Source: Streptomyces paradoxus
GTDB lineage: Bacteria > Actinomycetota > Actinomycetes > Streptomycetales > Streptomycetaceae
Direction: 5' to 3'
Assembly (NCBI RefSeq): GCF_014202475.1
Contig: NZ_JACHGV010000003.1
Coordinates: 714,454 to 778,453, forward strand
Length of the DNA: 64,000 nt
In this document: piece by piece, positions 47,392 to 57,300 of the stretch
How positions within the stretch are numbered: the first letter of the stretch is position 1
Layout: each line of letters starts with the position of its first letter
The notes under the pieces: generated by a model
The model's input: only the letters and a program-made list of their open reading frames with translations
What the model was told of the DNA's origin: nothing
The model's database searches: none
Made by a program: the position numbers and the translations under genes

Positions 47392-50121
47392 TCAGAGGGC
47401 CTGCTTGCGCGTGAGGTGGTTGAAGGCCAGCCAGCCCGGCAGCACGGGCAGCCACAGCGTCAGCAGGCGGAACAGCAGGACCGCCGGTGCCGCGACCTCC
47501 TTCGGGAGCCCGACGGCGATCAGACCCACAGTCAGCGTCGCCTCGACCGCGCCGACACCGCCCGGTGTCGGCGCCGCCGAGCCCAGGGCGTTGCCCGCCA
47601 GGAAGACGACGGCGACGCTGGCGAGGCTGATCGACGTGGACTCGTCGCCGAACGCGCGGATCGACGCGTCCAGGCACATCACGAAGCAGGCGGTCAGCAG
47701 CAGCATGCCGCCGATGCCGGTGACCAGCTTCTGCGGCCGCTGCAGCACGTCCAGCATGCGCGGCACGACGCCCGCGAACAGCGACCGCACGCGCGTGGAC
47801 ACGAACTTGCGCAGGAACGGCACCGACGTCACCACGAGCACGAGCACCGCGACCGTCAGCAGACCCGCGATGACCGTCCGGGACGGCGACAGCGACGGCG
47901 TCTTCTCGGTGCCGGTCAGATAGCCGAAGGACAGCAGCATCAGGATGTGGCAGCCGAGCCCGAACAACTGCGACGCGCCGACACTCGCCACCGCGAGCCC
48001 CGGCCGCACGCCCGCGCGCTGGAGGAAACGGGTGTTCAGGGCGACACCGCCCACCGCCGCCGGGGCGACGATCTTCACGAACGATCCGGCGACCTGCGCC
48101 GCCACAGTCCGCACGAACGGCACCCGCTCGGGCACGAATCCCAGCAGCGCCATCGCCGCCGCCACGTAGCTGCACATCGAGAACAGCACGGCCGCGGCGA
48201 CCCAGCCCCACTCGGCGTTCGCGATGAGCGGCCCGAACTCGATGTGCGTGAGCTGCGTCAGCAGGAAGTACGCGCCGATCGCGCCGGCCATGAAGCTGAT
48301 CAGCGTGCGTGGCCGCACCCGCTCCAGCCGGGCCGGCTCGACGGGTGCCTGTGGCCTGATCCGCAGCACCGCGTGCCGGATCTGCGTGAGCAGGTCCTCC
48401 TCGCGCGCCTCCTCCACGGCCTCGTCGATCGCCCGCTTCTCGGCCCGCTGCTCCGCCCGTACGGCCTTCTTGTCGGGCTTCTCCAGGGCGGGCCCGGACT
48501 CGTCCGCGTCTCCCTCAAGACGGGCCTGCTTGGCCTGCCGTGACGCTTCCAGGACCGCGTCGCGTTCGCGCTGTGCCCGTTCCCGGGCCAGTCTGCGCAG
48601 CGTCGCGCGCGTGGAGCGGCTGAGCGCGATGGGCTGGAGCATCGGCAGGCAGTCCGCCACCGCGTCCGGGCCGAGCACGCCCACCGCCGAGGCGACCGCC
48701 CGCTCGGCGCCGACCCGGAGGCCGAGCGTCACCAGCAGCTGGGAGGTGTCCATGCGCAGCAGCAGGTCACCGGCCGCGATCTCGCCGACGCGCAGGTCGG
48801 TGAGGATCACCGTGCCGGAACGATCCACCAGGATCGCGTCGCCCACCAGCCTGCGATGCGCGATGCGCCGCGACTGCAGCGCCTTCACCTGGTGCCAGGT
48901 GTCGCGCAGCAGGTCGTCGGTGATCTCCTCGTCCGACAGCGAGTCGAGGGTGCGTCCGCCGCTGTGCTCGTAGACGAGCATCACCGCGTCGGGCCCCAGC
49001 TCGGAGGTGGCGATCAGCTTGGGCGCGTTGGCGCCGGCCGCGATCGCCGCGTACGCCAGCAGGGCCTCCTGCTCCAGGGCCTGCCGCAGCGACTGCAGGC
49101 TGCTGCGGGTGGCGAAGCCGCGCAGGGTGAGGTTGCGCCAGGCGCGGTAGAAGAAGCCCTGGGCCTGCTGCTCCCGGTCGACCACCGTTACGTCCAGGGG
49201 CCGGCCGTCCTCGAGCGTGACGAAGTAGCGGCGACCCCGGTCCCCGGTGTCCGGGTTGTCCGAGGTGTCCTCGCGGGACGCGCTGACGGGGCGGAAACCG
49301 ACGGTCCGCAGACCCGCCATCAGCGTCTGCCCGGTGGGCCGGACGTTGGGGGAGCCGACCGCGTACAGCGTGCCGTAGGCCACGGTCCAGCCGATCAGCA
49401 CGGTCAGGATGATCGAGAACGGGGTCGTGTACCCGGTGACGAGCATCGAGAAGGCGTCGAGGAGCAGCACGACCCACAGCACCGCGCGCCACCGCGGTCT
49501 GCGCGACATGCCGACGGCCGTCATGTAGGCGATGACCGGGGCCAGATAGCCGTGTACGGGATCGGTCAGCGCGTGGATGTCGCCGGGGGAGGGCTGGGTG
49601 AGCGCCTCCTGGATCGAGTCGGGGGCGGCCCGGGCGACCCACAGGTCGGTGGCGAGGGTCACACCGTGTGCGAGGACCGCCGCGAGCACGCCGTCGGCGA
49701 TGCGCAGTCCGTCCCGTTTGATCAGCCGCTCGATGGCGAAGGCGACCGGTACCAGCAGGATCGCGATGCTGGAGGCCAGCCCGGCGATCTTGATGAGCAG
49801 GTCGGGCGCCTGCCCGGTGCCCTTGTTGATGTCCTGTTCGAGGCCCGAGGTGGTGCCGTGCGCGAACGCGGCGATCCCGATCAGGATCGCGACGGCGAGC
49901 ACGCCCACCAGCAGGCGCATCAGGTCGGACGGACGGTGCACGCGCGCGGGGAGCAGCGGTTCGTCGCCCTCCACCTCGTCGATGTGGGCGAACTCGGGCT
50001 CCTCGGCGGAGGCCCGGTTCTTCTTCGCGGCCCCCTTCGTACCGTCGTCCGCAGTGCCCGGGCGCGACGAAGCGTCAGTGGTGCCTTCCGTGTCCTCGGG
50101 GTGCGCACCCTGCTGCTTCAT
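47392..50121 (-). CDS. Large membrane protein: N-terminal helices, kinase-like middle domain, UPF0104/MprF-like C-terminal flippase domain
   Basis: A 909-residue protein from ATG 50121 (an ATG at 50145 is the alternative). An acidic N-terminus is followed by about seven membrane helices (residues 60-265). A cytoplasmic domain (about 290-560) has kinase-like features: VTLEDGRPLDVTVVDREQQ, a catalytic-loop-like RIAHRRLVGDAILVDRSG, and DLRVGE where DFG would be, with the usual catalytic Asp replaced by Arg. A charged coiled coil follows, then an eight-helix UPF0104 domain (about 610-905) as in MprF/YbhN lipid flippases (AAPTPGGVGAVEATL). Likely a lipid or polyprenyl-linked substrate flippase regulated by the pseudokinase. 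Confidence 0.85.
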   Translation of the reverse strand: MKQQGAHPEDTEGTTDASSRPGTADDGTKGAAKKNRASAEEPEFAHIDEVEGDEPLLPARVHRPSDLMRLLVGVLAVAILIGIAAFAHGTTSGLEQDINKGTGQAPDLLIKIAGLASSIAILLVPVAFAIERLIKRDGLRIADGVLAAVLAHGVTLATDLWVARAAPDSIQEALTQPSPGDIHALTDPVHGYLAPVIAYMTAVGMSRRPRWRAVLWVVLLLDAFSMLVTGYTTPFSIILTVLIGWTVAYGTLYAVGSPNVRPTGQTLMAGLRTVGFRPVSASREDTSDNPDTGDRGRRYFVTLEDGRPLDVTVVDREQQAQGFFYRAWRNLTLRGFATRSSLQSLRQALEQEALLAYAAIAAGANAPKLIATSELGPDAVMLVYEHSGGRTLDSLSDEEITDDLLRDTWHQVKALQSRRIAHRRLVGDAILVDRSGTVILTDLRVGEIAAGDLLLRMDTSQLLVTLGLRVGAERAVASAVGVLGPDAVADCLPMLQPIALSRSTRATLRRLARERAQRERDAVLEASRQAKQARLEGDADESGPALEKPDKKAVRAEQRAEKRAIDEAVEEAREEDLLTQIRHAVLRIRPQAPVEPARLERVRPRTLISFMAGAIGAYFLLTQLTHIEFGPLIANAEWGWVAAAVLFSMCSYVAAAMALLGFVPERVPFVRTVAAQVAGSFVKIVAPAAVGGVALNTRFLQRAGVRPGLAVASVGASQLFGLGCHILMLLSFGYLTGTEKTPSLSPSRTVIAGLLTVAVLVLVVTSVPFLRKFVSTRVRSLFAGVVPRMLDVLQRPQKLVTGIGGMLLLTACFVMCLDASIRAFGDESTSISLASVAVVFLAGNALGSAAPTPGGVGAVEATLTVGLIAVGLPKEVAAPAVLLFRLLTLWLPVLPGWLAFNHLTRKQAL

Positions 50122-50307
50122 CGTCTCTTCTTGGTCTCGTATCACCGGTCACCGCCCGCACGATGGTGGCATGCCGCACCGGCACACGGGGCAATCAGGG
50201 TGCACATGCGGGGGCGGACAGTCTGCCCGACGCGCTCCTGCCGGGCGAGGAAGACGCCCGGGAGCACGCCCGGCCCGTTGTCGGTGGGGTGGGGCAGGAT
50301 GGGGCGG

Positions 50308-50697
50308 ATGAGTGAGCAGAGCCCTGAGGGGGGCCGGTACGAGGAGGGGCCCGCGCAAGCGCTGCCCGAGTACGCCGAGCGGGTCCTCGACGTGGCCGAA
50401 CTGATTCCGCCCGGTCGTGTCATGACCTACGGGGACGTCGCCGAGTGGCTGGAGCAGGGCGGTCCGCGGCAGGTCGGCCGGGTGATGGCGCTCTACGGGG
50501 GAGCCGTCCCGTGGTGGCGGGTCGTCCGCGCGGACGGCGTCCTGCTGCCGGGGCACGAACAGCGGGCGCTCGGCCACTACCGAACGGAGGGCACGCCCCT
50601 GAAGGAGGCGAGCCGCGCCGCCGAGGGCCACCTGCCGCGTATCGACATGAGACGGGCGCGGTGGGACGGCGGTGATCGCGCGGGGGGTCACACCTGA
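50308..50697 (+). CDS. Alkyltransferase-like DNA repair protein (ATL, MGMT-related, no Cys)
   Basis: A 129-residue protein; ATG 50299 is an alternative start. The MGMT C-terminal fold is visible: IPPGRVMTYGDVAEWL, then RQVGRVMALYGGAVPWWRVVRADG. In O6-alkylguanine transferases the active site is PCHR; here it is PWWR, so the acceptor Cys is Trp and the protein cannot remove alkyl groups. ATLs instead bind O6-alkylguanine and pass the lesion to nucleotide excision repair. It stands just before adnA in the repair cluster. Rv3204 is at the same place in M. tuberculosis. Confidence 0.88.
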   Translation: MSEQSPEGGRYEEGPAQALPEYAERVLDVAELIPPGRVMTYGDVAEWLEQGGPRQVGRVMALYGGAVPWWRVVRADGVLLPGHEQRALGHYRTEGTPLKEASRAAEGHLPRIDMRRARWDGGDRAGGHT

Positions 50698-50963
50698 CAG
50701 CTTCCGCCATCGGACGGCCTCCCGTGTGACCCGTGATCCGTACGGGGGAATCGGGGCACACCGGCGGCATGACGTACGTTCGTGAGTCGAGGGGCATGAG
50801 TGCCGCGAGTGTCGCGAGTGGCCGGTGGGAAGAAGGGGAAGCCCTGCTTCCGCCTCACTCGTCGGCGTAGCGTCGGCTGCGCGCGCCCCCGTCACCCCGC
50901 GGTCACCGCCCGCCACCCGCGGTGGCCCGCCAACCAGCACTTCCACCAGAACCGGCGAACCAC

Positions 50964-53900
50964 GTGAGCTCCTCTTCCTCCACCAGCGGCCTGTCGCACC
51001 CCCGGGTGCGGCGGGGGAATCGTGGCGCTTACCGACTGGTACGTACCCCCCCTGTCCGCATGGACCCCCCTCTTTTGGACGCCTCGCAGCGCTCCGTGGT
51101 TGACCACACGGCGGGCCCGCTCCTCGTCCTCGCAGGTCCGGGCACCGGCAAGACCACCACCCTCGTCGAGTCCGTGGCCGAGCGGGTCGCCCGGGGCGGG
51201 GACCCCGAGCGCGTCCTGGTGCTCACCTTCAGCCGCCGGGCGGCCGTCGAGCTGCGCGACCGCATGGCCCAGCGGGCCGGGACCGCCCGCGCTCCCCAGG
51301 CGACCACCTTCCACTCGTTCTGCTACGCCCTGGTCCGGGCTCACCAGGACAGCGCCCTGTTCGTGGAGCCGCTGCGGCTGCTGTCCGGTCCCGAGCAGGA
51401 CGTCTCGGTGCGCGAGCTGCTCGCGGGCCAGGTGGATCTGGAACGGCTCGGGCTCGCGCACGTGCGCTGGCCCGACGAACTGCGCGCCTGCCTGACCACC
51501 CGCGGTTTCGCCGACGAGGTCCGCGCGGTCCTCGCCCGCAGCCGTGAACTGGGCCTCGGGCCCGACGCCCTGGACGCCTTCGCCCGCCGCACGGGACGGC
51601 CCGACTGGCGAGCCGCGGCCGCCTTCCTCGCCGAGTACCTCGACGTGCTCGACCTGCAGGGCGTGATCGACTACGCGGAACTCGTCCACCGCGCGGTCCT
51701 CCTCGCCCGCCGCCCCGAGGTCGCGGCCTGGCTCGCCGCCCGGTACGACGCCGTCTACGTCGACGAGTACCAGGACACGGACCCCGCTCAGGTACGGCTG
51801 CTGGACGCCCTGGCAGGCGGCGGCCGCACGCTCGTGGCCTTCGGCGATCCCGACCAGTCGATCTACGCGTTCCGCGGGGCCGACGTGAACAACATCCTGG
51901 ACTTCCCGCACGCCTTCCCGCGCGCGGACGGCCGCCCGGCCCCCGTCACCGTGCTGCGCACGTCCCGCCGCTCCGGGGCCGGCCTGCTGGCCGCCACCCG
52001 GCTGCTCACCCAGCGCATGCCACTGACCAGACTCCCCGCCGAGAAGGTGCGCGCCCATCGCGAGCTCGCCGCCGTACGGGACGGCGGCCGCGTCGAGGCA
52101 TACACCTACCCGACGTCCGGGACGGAGCTGGACAACATCGCCGACATCCTCCGCAGGGCCCACCTGGAGGACGGCGTCCCGTGGAGTGACATGGCCGTCC
52201 TGGTTCGCGCCGGCTCCCGCACCATCCCCACGGTCCGCCGTGCCCTCACGGCGGCGGGCGTCCCCGTCGACGGGGACGGGGACGACGTGCCGCTGCGGCA
52301 CGAACCGGCCGTGGCACCGCTGCTGACGGCGTTGCGGGCGGTGGCCCTGGCAGAGGCCGCCGGGGCCGCCGAGAGGGACCCTGCGTCCGACGGCGCTCCC
52401 GACGCGGAGCCGACCGCCCCCTGGCTCGACACCGAGACCGCCCTCACCCTCCTGACCTCCCCCCTCGCGAGCATGGACGCGGCCGACCTGCGCCGCCTCG
52501 GCCGCGCCCTGCGCGACGAGGAACGGGCCGCCGGCAACCCCCTGCCGCCCCCCTCCGACGAACTGCTCGCACAGGCGCTCGCCGAGCCCGAGCGTCTGGC
52601 CGTGCACGACCCCGCGTACGCGCGCGGCGCCCAGCGCCTCGGCGCACTGCTGCGCAAGGCCCGCGAGCGCCTCGCCGGCGGCGGTACGGCCGAGGAGGCG
52701 CTGTGGGACCTCTGGGCGGGCACACCGTGGCCCACACGGCTGGAGCGGGCCGCCCGCCGGGGCGGCGCCGCCGGGCGCAACGCGGACCGCGACCTGGACG
52801 CCGTCTGCGCCCTGTTCGCCACCGCGGCCCGCGCCGAGGAACGCACCGGCGGCCGGGGCACCCTGAACTTCCTGGAGGAGATCGACGCCGAGGACATCGC
52901 CGCCGACACCCTCGCGCGGCGCACCGTGCGCCCCGAAGCCGTCCGCCTGATGACCGCGCACCGCTCCAAGGGCCTCCAGTGGCGCCTCGTGGTCGTGGCA
53001 GGGGTCCAGGAGGGCCTGTGGCCGGACCTGCGCCGGCGCGGTTCACTCCTGGAGGCGGACCGCATCGGCCGTGACGGCCTCGCCGAACCCCTCACCCCCG
53101 GCGCGCTGCTCGCCGAGGAGCGCCGCCTGTTCTACGTGGCCGCCACGCGCGCGAAGGAGCGTCTCGTCGTCACCGCGGTCAAGGCCCCCGCGGACGACGG
53201 TGACCAGCCCTCCCGCTTCCTGACCGAACTCGGCGTCGAACCCAAGGACGTCACCGGGCGCCCGCGCCGTCCCCTGTCCGTCGCGGCGCTCGTCGCCGAA
53301 CTGCGGGCCACCACGGTCGACCCGCGCGTCTCCGACGCCCTCCGGGAGGCCGCCGCCCGTCGCCTGGCCCGGCTCGCCGCCCTCGCCGACGAGGACGGCC
53401 GCCCCCTGGTGCCGTCCGCGCATCCCTACCGCTGGTGGGGGATGTTCGAGCCGACCGAGTCCAAGATGCCGCTGCGCGACCGCGACCAGCCGGTCGTGCT
53501 CTCCGGCAGCGCCCTCGACCAGCTCGCCAACACCTGCGCCCTGCAGTGGTTCCTGGGCCGCGAGGTGAAGGCCGGCGCACCCGCCACGGCCGCCCAGGGC
53601 TTCGGCAACGTGGTGCACGTCCTCGCCGACGAGGTCGCCTCCGGGCACACCCCGGCCGACCTCGGCGTCCTCATGGAACGCCTCGACTCCGTGTGGAACG
53701 CGCTGGCCTTCGACGCGCCGTGGAAGTCGGCCCAGGAGAAGGACAACGCGCGCGTGGCGCTCGAACGGTTCCTGCAGTGGCACGTCATGAACCGCACCGG
53801 GCGCACCCCGGTGGCCAGCGAGCACGACTTCGACGTCACCCTCGAAGCGGGCGACTACCAGGTGCGCATCCGCGGCCAGATGGACCGGGTCGAGGCGGAC

Positions 53901-54293
53901 GGCGACGGCCGCGCCTACGTGGTCGACTTCAAGACCGGCAAGCAGGCGCCCGGTTCCAAGGAAGTGGAGCGTCACCCGCAGCTCGCCGTCTACCAGCTGG
54001 CCGTCCGCGAGGGTGCCGTCGACGAGGCCTTCAACGGCGTGCGTCCCGAGCCGGGCGGCGCCGAACTCGTCCACCTCCGGCAGGGAGCGGCCAAACGCGA
54101 CGGCGGCGAGACCCTGCCCAAGGTGCAGGCCCAGGAGCCGCTGGAGGGGGAGTGGGTCGGCGATCTGCTGGCCACCGCAGCCGGGAAGGTCCTCGACGAA
54201 CGGTTCACCCCGACCGCCGGGCAGCACTGCACGCACTGCGCGTTCCGGACCTCGTGCAGCGCCCGGCAGGAGGGCCGTCACGTCGTCGAGTGA
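50964..54293 (+). CDS. adnA: AdnA subunit of the AdnAB helicase-nuclease
   Basis: A 1109-residue protein; GTG 50964 is chosen by comparison with relatives as I remember them. UvrD-type motor: Walker A LAGPGTGKTTT (Lys63), VYVDEYQDTDPAQ (motif II), FGDPDQSIYAFRGA, MTAHRSKGLQWRLVVV, YVAATRAKERL. The C-terminal RecB-like nuclease (about 970-990) has GQMDRVEADG and VVDFKTGK. Cys near 855 (NTCALQW) and the C-terminal CTHCAFRTSC would hold a 4Fe-4S cluster as in AddB. AdnAB is the end-resecting machine of actinobacteria for double-strand break repair. AdnB follows after 90 nt. Confidence 0.93.
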   Translation: MSSSSSTSGLSHPRVRRGNRGAYRLVRTPPVRMDPPLLDASQRSVVDHTAGPLLVLAGPGTGKTTTLVESVAERVARGGDPERVLVLTFSRRAAVELRDRMAQRAGTARAPQATTFHSFCYALVRAHQDSALFVEPLRLLSGPEQDVSVRELLAGQVDLERLGLAHVRWPDELRACLTTRGFADEVRAVLARSRELGLGPDALDAFARRTGRPDWRAAAAFLAEYLDVLDLQGVIDYAELVHRAVLLARRPEVAAWLAARYDAVYVDEYQDTDPAQVRLLDALAGGGRTLVAFGDPDQSIYAFRGADVNNILDFPHAFPRADGRPAPVTVLRTSRRSGAGLLAATRLLTQRMPLTRLPAEKVRAHRELAAVRDGGRVEAYTYPTSGTELDNIADILRRAHLEDGVPWSDMAVLVRAGSRTIPTVRRALTAAGVPVDGDGDDVPLRHEPAVAPLLTALRAVALAEAAGAAERDPASDGAPDAEPTAPWLDTETALTLLTSPLASMDAADLRRLGRALRDEERAAGNPLPPPSDELLAQALAEPERLAVHDPAYARGAQRLGALLRKARERLAGGGTAEEALWDLWAGTPWPTRLERAARRGGAAGRNADRDLDAVCALFATAARAEERTGGRGTLNFLEEIDAEDIAADTLARRTVRPEAVRLMTAHRSKGLQWRLVVVAGVQEGLWPDLRRRGSLLEADRIGRDGLAEPLTPGALLAEERRLFYVAATRAKERLVVTAVKAPADDGDQPSRFLTELGVEPKDVTGRPRRPLSVAALVAELRATTVDPRVSDALREAAARRLARLAALADEDGRPLVPSAHPYRWWGMFEPTESKMPLRDRDQPVVLSGSALDQLANTCALQWFLGREVKAGAPATAAQGFGNVVHVLADEVASGHTPADLGVLMERLDSVWNALAFDAPWKSAQEKDNARVALERFLQWHVMNRTGRTPVASEHDFDVTLEAGDYQVRIRGQMDRVEADGDGRAYVVDFKTGKQAPGSKEVERHPQLAVYQLAVREGAVDEAFNGVRPEPGGAELVHLRQGAAKRDGGETLPKVQAQEPLEGEWVGDLLATAAGKVLDERFTPTAGQHCTHCAFRTSCSARQEGRHVVE

Positions 54294-54383
54294 GCTATCG
54301 CACCACACGTGCTGACCTGCGCTTCCTCTGCCCCGGGGGCCCGTTCGGTCACCACTGTCAGTGGCCGCCGCTAGCCTTTCGAT

Positions 54384-57300
54384 GTGCCCGCCCGACTCAC
54401 CGATCCCGAACAGCTCAAGGAGCTCCTCGGCATCCCGTTCACCCCGGAGCAGACGGCCTGCATCACCGCGCCGCCCGCCCCGCAGGTGATCGTCGCCGGA
54501 GCCGGCTCGGGCAAGACGACGGTGATGGCGGCCCGCGTGGTCTGGCTGGTCGGCACCGGCCAGGTCGCCCCCGAGCAGGTGCTCGGCCTCACCTTCACCA
54601 ACAAGGCCGCCGCCGAACTCGCCGAGCGCGTGCGCAAGGCGCTCGTGAGGGCCGGCGTCACCGACCCGGACGCCATCGACCCGGACAACCCGCCCGGCGA
54701 GCCGGTGATCTCCACGTATCACGCCTTCGCGGGCCGCCTGCTGACCGACCACGGCCTGCGCATCGGTCTGGAGCCCACCTCCCGGCTGCTCGCCGACGCC
54801 ACCCGTTTCCAGCTCGCCGCACGCGTCCTGCGCGAGGCCCCCGGGCCCTACCCGGCCCTGACCCGTTCCTTCCCGGACCTGGTCGGCGACCTCCTCGCCC
54901 TCGACTCCGAACTCGCCGAGCACCTCGTACGCCCGGAGGCACTGCGCGCGTACGACGCCGAACTGCTGCTGACCCTGCGGGGCGCCAAGCTCAGCAACGC
55001 CGACCTGCGCAAGGTCCCCGACGCGGCCGCCGCCCGGCGTGAACTCGCCGAGCTGGTCACCCGCTACCGCGCCGCCAAACGCGAGCGGGACTTGCTCGAC
55101 TTCGGCGACCAGATCGCGCTGTCGGCCCGCCTCGCCGGCATCCCCGAGGTGGGCCGCGCCCTGCGCGACGAGTTCCGGGTGGTCCTGCTCGACGAGTACC
55201 AGGACACGTCGGTCGCCCAACGCGTCCTCCTGGCGGGCCTGTTCGGCGAGGGCACCGGACATCCCGTCACCGCCGTCGGCGACCCCTGCCAGGCGATCTA
55301 CGGCTGGCGCGGTGCCTCCGTCGCCAACCTCGACGACTTCCCCGAGCACTTCGCCCACGCCGACGGCCGCCCCGCGACCCGCCAGGCCCTCAGCGAGAAC
55401 CGCCGCAGCGGCGGCCGTCTCCTCGACCTCGCCAACGGCCTCGCGGAGCCCCTGCGTGCCCTGCACGCGGGCGTGGAGGCACTCCGCCCGGCCCCCGGTG
55501 CCGAACGCGACGGCATGGTCCGCTGCGCCCTGCTGCGCACCCACGCCGAGGAGATCGACTGGGCCGCCGACTCCGTCGCCCACCTCGTCCGGACCGGCAC
55601 GGCACCGGGCGAGATCGCCGTCCTGTGCCGCACCGCGACCGACTTCGCCGAGATCCAGGGCGCCCTGGTCGCCCGGGACATCCCCGTCGAGGTCGTCGGC
55701 CTGTCCGGGCTGCTGCACCTGCCCGAGATCGCCGACCTCGTCGCCGTCTGCGAGGTCCTCCAGGACCCCGGCGCCAACGCCTCCCTGGTACGCCTGCTCA
55801 CCGGCCCGCGCTGGCGCATCGGCCCGCGCGACCTCGCCCTCCTGGGGCGGCGCGCCCGGCTCCTCGTGGCCCACGCGCGCGTGGCGGACGACGACGACCA
55901 GGACCGCCGTCTCGCCGAGGCCGTCGAGGGGATCGACCCGTCCGAGGTGATCTCCCTCGCGGACGCCCTCGACACGTTCCTGGAGACCCCGCTGGACGGC
56001 CGCGGTGACGACGACGGACTGCCGTTCTCGCCCGACGCGCGCGTGCGCTTCGCCCGGCTGGCCACCGAACTGCGCGAGCTGCGCCGCTCCCTGGCCGACC
56101 CGTTGATGGACGTCCTGCACCGCGTCCTCGCCGTCACCGGCCTGGAGGTCGAGCTCTCGGCGTCCCCGCACGCCCTTGCGGCGCGCCGCCGCGAGACCCT
56201 GTCCAACTTCCTGGACGTCGCCGCCTCCTTCGCCGCCGGTGACAACGAGGCGACCCTGCTCGCCTTCCTCGGCTTCCTGCGCACCGCCGCCCAGTACGAG
56301 AAGGGGCTCGACAACGCCCTTCCGGGCGGCGAGAACACCGTCAAGGTGCTCACCGCCCACAAGTCCAAGGGCCTGGAGTGGGACGTCGTGGTCGTCCCCG
56401 GCCTGGTCACCGGCACCTTCCCCAGCAGCCAGGGCCGCGAGAAGTGGACCTCCCAGGGCAAGGTCCTGCCGCACGAGCTGCGCGGCGACGCCGACACCCT
56501 GCCCGATGTCACGTCCTGGGACGCCAGGGGCCTGAAGGCCTTCCACGAGGCGATGAAGGAGCACCAGCACACCGAGGAACTCCGTCTCGGCTACGTCACC
56601 TTCACCCGCCCCCGCTCCCTCCTCCTGGGCTCCGGCCACTGGTGGGGGCCCACCCAGAAGAAGCGCCGCGGGCCGTCCGCGTTCCTCCAGGCCCTGTACG
56701 AGCACTGCGAGGCCGGGCACGGCGAGATCGAGGCCTGGGCGGACGAACCCGCCGACGACGAGGAGAACCCGGCCCTGCACCAGGCGACGGCCGACCAGGT
56801 GTGGCCCCTGCCCCTGGACGCGGCCGCCCTGGCCCGCCGCCGCGCGGCAGCCGAGACCGTCCTGGCCCACCTGGAGAACCTCGCGTCCCACGGGGACGGG
56901 CACCCCGCGGCCACGCACGACCCGGACGCCCTCGACGACCCGGAGTGGCCGCCGCCGCCCGAGGACGACGAGCCCCCGTTCGACGAGCCGGACCCGTTCG
57001 ACGAGCCCGACCTGTACGCCGAACCCGACCCGTTCGACGAGGCACCGTTCGATGATGCCCCCTTCGGCGAGAAGCCCTTCGAGGAGGCCGTCGGCGAAGA
57101 CCCGTCGGACGGGGACGCCCCGCCCGCGATCCGCCCCACCGTCCCCCACCAGGCGGCCCCGCCCGAGCCCCCGGCCGCCCGCCCTCACCCCGGCTCCCCA
57201 GGCCGGGAACTTCCGCGCCTCACCCCGGAGGAGGCCCGCGCCGTCGCCTCCTGGGATCGCGACCTCGACGCCCTGGCCGGCGAGCTCCTGCGCGCCCGCG

